A stretch of DNA of 64,000 bases from Sulfuriferula sp047300855 (GTDB lineage: Bacteria > Pseudomonadota > Gammaproteobacteria > Burkholderiales > Sulfuriferulaceae): contig NZ_CP170197.1 of assembly GCF_047300855.1 (NCBI RefSeq), positions 1,488,001-1,552,000 of the forward strand. Direction: 5' to 3'. Shown here in pieces: positions 58,160-64,000 of this stretch. A program made the position numbers and the translations under genes. A model generated the notes under the pieces. It did not search any database, was not told the DNA's origin, and saw only the letters and a list, made by a program, of their open reading frames with translations. The first letter of the stretch is position 1. Each line of letters starts with the position of its first letter.

Positions 58160-60586
58160 ATGGCCTTACTCCAAGATACCGAAGAATTAACGCTCCCACT
58201 TTTACCATTGCGAGACGTCGTCGTTTTCCCGCACATGGTTATTCCATTGTTTGTTGGTCGGCCAAAATCCATCAAGGCGCTGGAAACCGCGATGGAGTCT
58301 GGTAAGAGCATTCTGCTGGTCGCACAAAAATCCGCTGCCAAAGATGAACCGTCACCGGATGATTTGTACACTATCGGCACCATTGCAACGATATTGCAAA
58401 TGCTCAAATTGCCTGACGGTACCGTAAAAGTGCTGGTGGAAGGCAATCAGCGCGCCAATGTAATCGAGTATTCCGATGTGGATACCCATTTTGTTGGGCG
58501 CGCCGAACTGGTTCCTGTCGATGATACGAGTGCCGACAACGAGGCAGAGGCAATGCGCCGCGCTCTGGTTGCGCAGTTCGACCAGTACGTGAAGCTCAAC
58601 AAGAAAATTCCGCCTGAAATACTCACCTCGCTGGTGGGTATTGACGAAGCCGGACGCCTGGCGGATACCATTGCGGCGCATCTTCCCTTGAAGCTGGAAC
58701 AGAAGCAGGAAATCCTGGAAATGTTTCCGGTGCGTGCACGTCTCGAGCATCTGATGAGCCTGATGGAAGGCGAAATCGATATATTGCAGGTGGAAAAGCG
58801 CATCCGTGGACGTGTCAAACGTCAGATGGAGAAAAGCCAGCGCGAGTATTATCTTAATGAGCAGGTCAAGGCAATCCAGAAAGAGCTTGGCGATCTGGAA
58901 GAGGGGGCCGATCTCGAAGACCTCGAGAAGCGCATCCAGGAAGCGCACATGTCCAAGGAGGGTCTTGCCAAGGCCGAGTCAGAGCTAAAAAAACTCAAGC
59001 TGATGTCACCCATGTCCGCAGAAGCCACGGTTGTGCGCAGCTACATTGAAACCTTGGTGGGTTTGCCCTGGAAGAAAAAAACCAAGATCAGTAAAGACTT
59101 GAAAAAGGCTGAAGCGATTCTGGACCTTGATCATTACGGCCTGGACAAGGTCAAGGAACGCATCGTCGAATACCTGGCGGTTCAGCAGCGTGTGGACAAA
59201 CTCAAGGGTCCAATTCTGTGCCTGGTCGGACCACCCGGTGTGGGGAAAACTTCGCTTGGACAATCCATTGCCAAAGCCACGAATCGCAAGTTTATCCGTA
59301 TGGCCCTGGGTGGTGTGCGCGACGAATCCGAAATTCGCGGTCATCGCCGTACCTATATTGGCTCCATGCCGGGCAAGATCCTGCAGAGCATGAGCAAAAT
59401 AGGCGTGCGTAACCCACTTTTTCTTCTGGATGAAGTGGACAAGATGGGGCAGGATTTCCGCGGCGACCCATCCTCTGCGCTGCTGGAAGTACTGGATCCG
59501 GAACAGAACCACACCTTTGCAGACCACTATGTTGAGGTGGAATTTGATCTTTCCGACGTAATGTTTGTAGCGACTGCGAATACCCTGAACATTCCTGCAC
59601 CGCTGCTGGATCGCATGGAAATTATTCGTTTGTCGGGTTACACCGAGGACGAAAAAGTGAGTATTGGCGAGCGTTATCTGGTAGGCAAGCAGATGAAAGC
59701 GAATGGTCTCAAACCCGAGGAATTCTCGATATCCGAGAGCGCATTGCGTGACATCGTACGTTACTACACGCGTGAAGCCGGGGTGCGTAACCTTGATCGC
59801 GATATCGCCAAAATTTGTCGCAAAGGGGTCAAGGCTCTGCTCTTGAAACAGGGCAAAGCCAGCAAGATCAGCGTGACTGCACGCAATCTGGAAAAGTATC
59901 TGGGCGTGCGCCGTTTCAATTACGGTGTTGCCGAGAAAAACAACCAGGTTGGTCAGGTAACCGGTCTCGCATGGACCGAGGTAGGCGGCGAGTTGCTTAC
60001 TATTGAGGGTGTGCTGTTGCCGGGTAAAGGCAAGATGATTACGACAGGCCAGCTCGGCGAGGTGATGCAGGAATCTATCCAGGCTGCGATGTCCGTAGTG
60101 CGTAGCCGTTCCGCAGTGTTGGGTATTCCGCAGGATTTCTACCAGAAAAATGATATCCACATTCATCTGCCGGAAGGCGCCACACCAAAAGACGGACCGA
60201 GTGCAGGTGTGGGCATTTGTACTGCGATGGTATCGGTACTGACGGGTATCCCGGTGCGTGCAGATGTGGCGATGACCGGTGAAATCACGTTGCGTGGCGA
60301 AGTGCTGCCTATTGGCGGATTGAAGGAAAAATTACTGGCGGCGCATCGAGGTGGAATCAAAACCGTACTGATTCCTGAAGAAAATGTGCGCGACCTGGTG
60401 GATATTCCGGAGAACATCAAGAATAAGCTGGACATTCGACCAGTGAAATGGATAGATCAGGTGCTGAACATGGCGCTGGAACGCATGCCGGAAGGTTTGC
60501 CAGAGTTGCCAACTCCGCCGGTAACTGAGACGCCACCCGCGGCTTCGGCCGAAACGGATAAGGTGGCAGTCATTACCAAGCACTGA
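58160..60586 (+). CDS. lon: ATP-dependent protease Lon
   Basis: 808 residues. Substrate-binding LON domain (LPLLPLRDVVVFPHMV), AAA+ domain (Walker A GPPGVGKTSLGQS), and protease domain with the Ser-Lys dyad (PKDGPSAGVG and GGLKEKLLAAHRGG). The ATG at 58160 matches the usual N-terminus; 160 bases separate it from clpX, enough for its own promoter. Confidence 0.98.
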   Translation: MALLQDTEELTLPLLPLRDVVVFPHMVIPLFVGRPKSIKALETAMESGKSILLVAQKSAAKDEPSPDDLYTIGTIATILQMLKLPDGTVKVLVEGNQRANVIEYSDVDTHFVGRAELVPVDDTSADNEAEAMRRALVAQFDQYVKLNKKIPPEILTSLVGIDEAGRLADTIAAHLPLKLEQKQEILEMFPVRARLEHLMSLMEGEIDILQVEKRIRGRVKRQMEKSQREYYLNEQVKAIQKELGDLEEGADLEDLEKRIQEAHMSKEGLAKAESELKKLKLMSPMSAEATVVRSYIETLVGLPWKKKTKISKDLKKAEAILDLDHYGLDKVKERIVEYLAVQQRVDKLKGPILCLVGPPGVGKTSLGQSIAKATNRKFIRMALGGVRDESEIRGHRRTYIGSMPGKILQSMSKIGVRNPLFLLDEVDKMGQDFRGDPSSALLEVLDPEQNHTFADHYVEVEFDLSDVMFVATANTLNIPAPLLDRMEIIRLSGYTEDEKVSIGERYLVGKQMKANGLKPEEFSISESALRDIVRYYTREAGVRNLDRDIAKICRKGVKALLLKQGKASKISVTARNLEKYLGVRRFNYGVAEKNNQVGQVTGLAWTEVGGELLTIEGVLLPGKGKMITTGQLGEVMQESIQAAMSVVRSRSAVLGIPQDFYQKNDIHIHLPEGATPKDGPSAGVGICTAMVSVLTGIPVRADVAMTGEITLRGEVLPIGGLKEKLLAAHRGGIKTVLIPEENVRDLVDIPENIKNKLDIRPVKWIDQVLNMALERMPEGLPELPTPPVTETPPAASAETDKVAVITKH

Positions 60587-60612
60587 TCGAGACGTTTTTT
60601 GTTGGTGTTGTG

Positions 60613-60638
60613 AATGCCGCCCTGATGGGCGGTTTTTT
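60613..60638 (+). terminator. Rho-independent terminator after lon
   Basis: ccgcc / ggcgg stem with a short loop (ctgatg) followed by eight T residues. Confidence 0.88.
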
Positions 60639-60662
60639 TTGGCCAAAATAGCTGGAAGCCGC

Positions 60663-60692
60663 TTGACATAAGGTTTTCCGGCTTGCTATAAA
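60663..60692 (+). promoter_or_regulatory. sigma70 promoter of hupB
   Basis: Consensus TTGACA (60663-60668) and TATAAA (60687-60692), 18 bases apart, 49 bases before the GTG of hupB. Confidence 0.8.
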
Positions 60693-60741
60693 GCGGATGC
60701 AGGGCATTCCTGTGGCTGACTCTACGAGAAAGGGGACACAC

Positions 60742-61014
60742 GTGAACAAATCCGAACTGATAGATGCTATCGCCGACTCTGCCGATATTTCCAAGGCAGC
60801 AGCAGGCCGTGCATTGGATGCTGCTGTTGACGCAGTGAAAGGCGCTCTCAAAAAAGGCGATATGGTGACACTGGTTGGTTTTGGTTCTTTCTATGTTGGT
60901 AAACGCGCTGCCCGCACCGGTCGTAATCCGCGTACTGGCGCAGCCATCAAAATCAAGGCGGCTAAAGTTCCTAAATTCCGTGCTGGAAAAGCGCTGAAAG
61001 ATGCAGTAAACTAG
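60742..61014 (+). CDS. hupB: DNA-binding protein HU-beta
   Basis: 90 residues. Nucleoid protein. The GTG at 60742 follows aaagggg and gives the standard MNKSELIDAIA start. DNA-contacting arm GKRAARTGRNPRTGAAI. Located right after lon, as in many proteobacteria. Confidence 0.96.
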   Translation: MNKSELIDAIADSADISKAAAGRALDAAVDAVKGALKKGDMVTLVGFGSFYVGKRAARTGRNPRTGAAIKIKAAKVPKFRAGKALKDAVN

Positions 61015-61023
61015 CGCCTTTCC

Positions 61024-61099
61024 GGGTGCTTAGCTCAGTTGGTAGAGCGTCGCCCTTACAAGGCGAATGTCGGGGGTTCGAACCCCTCAGCACCCACCA
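61024..61099 (+). tRNA. tRNA-Val (UAC)
   Basis: Acceptor gggtgct / agcaccc, anticodon loop cttacaa (TAC), T-arm GGTTCGAACCCC, encoded CCA. Confidence 0.97.
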
Positions 61100-61120
61100 G
61101 TTACGACAATACCGGTATTT

Positions 61121-61197
61121 GGAGTGGTAGTTCAGTTGGTTAGAATACCGGCCTGTCACGCCGGGGGTCGCGGGTTCGAGTCCCGTCCACTCCGCCA
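61121..61197 (+). tRNA. tRNA-Asp (GUC)
   Basis: Acceptor ggagtgg / ccactcc, anticodon loop ctgtcac (GTC), discriminator G and encoded CCA. Twenty-one bases after tRNA-Val, probably co-transcribed. Confidence 0.97.
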
Positions 61198-61202
61198 ATA
61201 CA

Positions 61203-61228
61203 AAAGGCGAACGAGAGTTCGCCTTTTT
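61203..61228 (+). terminator. terminator after the tRNA pair
   Basis: aaggcgaac / gttcgcctt stem, four-base loop (gaga), followed by T residues. Confidence 0.85.
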
Positions 61229-61258
61229 CCGTTTGACTGAGATCAATACACGACGACT

Positions 61259-63163
61259 ATGCTAGATGCAATCCGAGAACGTGCACAAGGCTGGCTCGCC
61301 AAGGTAATTTTGGCGCTGATTACTATTCCATTCATGTTGTGGGGAGTGGAATCCTATTTTAACAAGAGCGGCGATGGCGACGTTCTTGCCAGCGTGAACG
61401 GTTACAAGGTGACACGGCAGGAATTTGACCGGGCTGTCCAATCACAGCAGCAGGAAATGCGGGCATCCATGGGTGCAGCCTATGATCCAGCCATGTTTAA
61501 TGATCCGAAAATCCGTAAATCCATTCTGGATAGTATTGTAAACCAGCACCTGATTATCGAAGCTGCAACCAAGGCAGGCATGGTGGTCAGTGACGCTGAA
61601 ATGGCCAAGATTATTGCCGGTCTGCCCGCATTTCAGGAAAACGGTCAGTTCTCGCAAACTCGCTATGAGCAGGCTCTGCGACAACAAGGCATGAGTATCA
61701 CCGAGTTTGAAAATCAGCTGCGCCAGGAATTGCTGATTAACGATGTGCGTTCAGTTTTCCAGGCTTCAAGCATTATGCCATCCAATGTTACCGCGCGATT
61801 CTTGCAGGCATTCGAGCAAAAACGTGAAATCAGCACGGTTAAACTCACACCTGAACAATTCCTGAATCAGGTTCGCGTCAATGCAGCGGATATACAGAAC
61901 TGGTATGACGCTCACAAAGCCGATTACACATTGCCGGAACAGGCGCGCTTCCAATATGTAGTGTTATCGCAGGACGCCTTGGCCAGCCAGATTCATATCA
62001 GCGATGCGGAAGTCAAGCAGTACTACGATCAGAATCTTGCAAAATATAGCGAGCCCGAGCAGCGCCGTGCCAGTCATATTCTGATTGCGGTAAAACCTGG
62101 CGATGATGCACAAAAGCGCGCAGCTGCCAAAGCTCGTGCCGAAGCTATTTACCAGCAAGTCAAAGCGAATCCTGGCAGTTTTGCTACGGTAGCCAAACGC
62201 GAATCGAGTGATACGGGTTCCGCCCTGCAAGGTGGCGATTTGGGCTGGTTCCCTCGTAACGCAATGGTTAAACCTTTTGCAGATGCCGTGTTCGCAATGC
62301 GGGATGGTGCCATCAGTCCGCCTGTATTGAGTGAATTTGGTTATCACATCATCGAATTGACGGGTATCAAGCCTGCCCGTACACGTAGTCTGGATGAGGT
62401 GAAGGCGGACATTGTGCGCGATTTGCAAATGCAAAAGGCCAGCAAACGCTTTGCCGATACGGCGGAAACATTCAGTAATCAGGTTTACGAACAATCCGAT
62501 AGTCTCAAGCCCGTGGCTGATGCGCTTAAGTTGCAGATTACAGACTCCGGTTGGTTAAATCGTAAGGGCGGTGACAGCAGCCTGCTGGCAAATCCGAAAA
62601 TGCTGAAAGCGCTGTTTTCTGATGATGTGTTGAAAAACAAGCGCAACACCGAAGCCATCGAGGTTGCTCCCAATACACTGGTATCAGCTCGTCTGCTCGA
62701 ATACAAACCGGCTGCGCTGCAACCACTGAGTACGGTACGAGCGGCTATTGAACAACAACTCAAGCGCACTCAGGCTATAGCGCTGGCCGAAAAACAGGGC
62801 AAGCAGGATTTGGCGCAATTGCGTGCAGGCAAGGAACCCGACGTAAAATGGGGTGCGTTTCAGCTCATTACTCGGCAACAGGTAACTGGATTGCCCGCGG
62901 CATTGGTTGAACCGGTATTCAGTGCAGCCGAACAGCATTTTCCGGCATATGTCGGCGCAGCAGGCACGGATGGTAGCTATACACTGGCGCGTGTGACGCG
63001 AGTGATTCCCCCACCACCAGCGGATGCCGCCCAGATCAAGGCTCTGCAAGGCCAACTGGCACAACTGGCAGCGCAGGCAGATTTTTCCGCCTATCTTGCC
63101 AGTTTGGAAGCAAAGGCCAAGATCAAGATACTTTCCACAAGCCTGGATAAAACTGCACAATAA
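61259..63163 (+). CDS. ppiD: periplasmic folding chaperone PpiD (SurA-N/PpiC domains)
   Basis: 634 residues. Inner-membrane anchored chaperone that helps outer-membrane and secreted proteins leave the translocon. One N-terminal span (VILALITIPFMLWGVESYF), a SurA_N-like region, and a parvulin domain around residues 275-365 (RRASHILIAVKPGDD then GGDLGWFPRNAMVKPF). Starts right after the tRNA terminator. Confidence 0.94.
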   Translation: MLDAIRERAQGWLAKVILALITIPFMLWGVESYFNKSGDGDVLASVNGYKVTRQEFDRAVQSQQQEMRASMGAAYDPAMFNDPKIRKSILDSIVNQHLIIEAATKAGMVVSDAEMAKIIAGLPAFQENGQFSQTRYEQALRQQGMSITEFENQLRQELLINDVRSVFQASSIMPSNVTARFLQAFEQKREISTVKLTPEQFLNQVRVNAADIQNWYDAHKADYTLPEQARFQYVVLSQDALASQIHISDAEVKQYYDQNLAKYSEPEQRRASHILIAVKPGDDAQKRAAAKARAEAIYQQVKANPGSFATVAKRESSDTGSALQGGDLGWFPRNAMVKPFADAVFAMRDGAISPPVLSEFGYHIIELTGIKPARTRSLDEVKADIVRDLQMQKASKRFADTAETFSNQVYEQSDSLKPVADALKLQITDSGWLNRKGGDSSLLANPKMLKALFSDDVLKNKRNTEAIEVAPNTLVSARLLEYKPAALQPLSTVRAAIEQQLKRTQAIALAEKQGKQDLAQLRAGKEPDVKWGAFQLITRQQVTGLPAALVEPVFSAAEQHFPAYVGAAGTDGSYTLARVTRVIPPPPADAAQIKALQGQLAQLAAQADFSAYLASLEAKAKIKILSTSLDKTAQ

Positions 63164-63251
63164 TCCATTGCACAAAGACGTGTTGGCGGCCGTCTCGCAA
63201 TCGGTGACGATTTACATCTCAACAAACAATCCGGGAATAAGACGCTGATAT

Positions 63252-63290
63252 AACAATGGGCGCGAGTATGGAATACTCGCGCCCATTGTT
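63252..63290. terminator. bidirectional terminator between ppiD and fabI
   Basis: Perfect 18-bp arms (63252-63269 and 63273-63290) around a three-base loop, with aacaatgggcgc at the left end. It serves two convergent genes. Confidence 0.88.
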
Positions 63291-63326
63291 TGGTAAGCTT
63301 TCTACTTGCCTCGGATTGCTCCCGCA

Positions 63327-64000
63327 TTACCCCATGTCGGCCCCGGCTGTGGTATTGAAGCCCGCGTCAACGTAGGTAATCTCGCCGGTAATGCCGCTTG
63401 CCAGATCGGACAGCAGAAAGGCTGCAGCATTACCCACTTCTTCTATGGTTACATTGCGTCGTAGCGGAGAGTTGCGTTCCACGTAATTCAGTATCTTGCC
63501 AAAATCCGATATCCCGCTGGCAGCCAGCGTTTTGATCGGCCCGGCCGATACGGCATTGACGCGTATCCCTTGCGGTCCCAGGCTTTGTGCCATGTAATAA
63601 ACGTTGGATTCGAGGCTGGCCTTGGCCAGCCCCATGACATTATAGTGAGGCAAGGTACGGGTGGCACCAAGATAACTCAAGGTAAGCAGTGCCGCGCGCC
63701 GTCCCTGCATCATGGGGAGACCTGCCTTGGCCAGCGCGGCAAAACTGTATGAACTGATGTCGTGGGCGATGCGGAAATTCTCGCGTGTTACCGACTCCAG
63801 ATAGTCGCCTGCCAATGCTGCCTTGGGAACGAAAGCAATCGAGTGAACAATGCCATCCAGACCATCCCATTGATTTCCGAGATCGGCAAATAGCTGTGTG
63901 ATTTCCTCGTCGCTGGCGACGTCACAAGACAGAACTAATTCACTTCCGAATTCTTTGGCAAACTCGGTTACCCGATCCTTGATCTTGTCGCCCTGATAAG
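63327..64000 (-). CDS. fabI: enoyl-[acyl-carrier-protein] reductase (NADH), 5' end outside the window
   Basis: At least 224 residues; the frame stays open to the right edge. Last reductive step of fatty acid elongation. SDR-like catalytic Tyr-x6-Lys in YNVMGLAK, plus AHDISSYSF, NAVSAGPIKTLAASG and RRNVTIEEVGNAAAFLLSDL, all as in E. coli FabI. A TTG near 63815 is internal, not a start. Convergent with ppiD. Confidence 0.96.
   Translation of the reverse strand, partial: YQGDKIKDRVTEFAKEFGSELVLSCDVASDEEITQLFADLGNQWDGLDGIVHSIAFVPKAALAGDYLESVTRENFRIAHDISSYSFAALAKAGLPMMQGRRAALLTLSYLGATRTLPHYNVMGLAKASLESNVYYMAQSLGPQGIRVNAVSAGPIKTLAASGISDFGKILNYVERNSPLRRNVTIEEVGNAAAFLLSDLASGITGEITYVDAGFNTTAGADMG

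Overview
The window looks like a chromosomal segment of a betaproteobacterium, most likely of the Nitrosomonadales type (Gallionella/Sulfuricella/Methylophilus relatives). The basis is gene order: gyrA-serC-serA-pheA-hisC-aroF-tyrA-aroA/cmk-rpsA-ihfB-lapA-lapB-pyrF-ugd-hldA-hldD-cysM, then hpnCDE, then tig-clpP-clpX-lon-hupB-tRNA-tRNA-ppiD. The exact genus cannot be read from the sequence alone.

Left part (1-9540): the 3' three quarters of an RND efflux pump gene, a membrane-proximal glutaredoxin, malate synthase A (aceB), and a molybdenum hydroxylase cluster (iorA, a frameshifted iorB, xdhC and a mocA-like cytidylyltransferase). This cluster lies between the intact aceB and a decayed second copy of the aceB 3' end.

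Accessory part (about 9540-25225): visibly more A+T-rich in places and rich in defence and toxin-type genes. It holds (i) a two-gene operon of a large STAND-type NTPase with a nuclease-like N-terminus plus a membrane-anchored NERD protein; (ii) two different Fic proteins, one with a triple operator; (iii) hipBA with a triple operator; (iv) an IS3-family transposase relic; and (v) a tightly overlapping three-gene operon of an unrecognised 379-residue protein, a small membrane protein and an SF1 helicase. The region ends exactly at the 3' end of ssrA (tmRNA), a classical integration target. Displaced copies of the tmRNA 3' end and its terminator lie inside the region, which suggests stacked insertions. 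No integrase gene is present. Systems (i) and (v) are the best candidates for undescribed defence systems.

Core part (25226-64000): ssrA; a gph-ubiG-mtaD operon; gyrA; a serine and aromatic amino acid supergroup ending in an AroA-Cmk fusion protein; rpsA and ihfB; an envelope/LPS operon (lapA, lapB, pyrF, ugd, hldA, hldD, cysM) with a run of ATGA overlaps; radA; a leftward operon of squalene synthesis (hpnC, hpnD, hpnE), a short-chain dehydrogenase and a transmembrane Ser/Thr kinase; tRNA-Leu; the proteostasis set tig-clpP-clpX-lon; hupB; tRNA-Val and tRNA-Asp; ppiD; and convergent fabI, which runs off the right edge.
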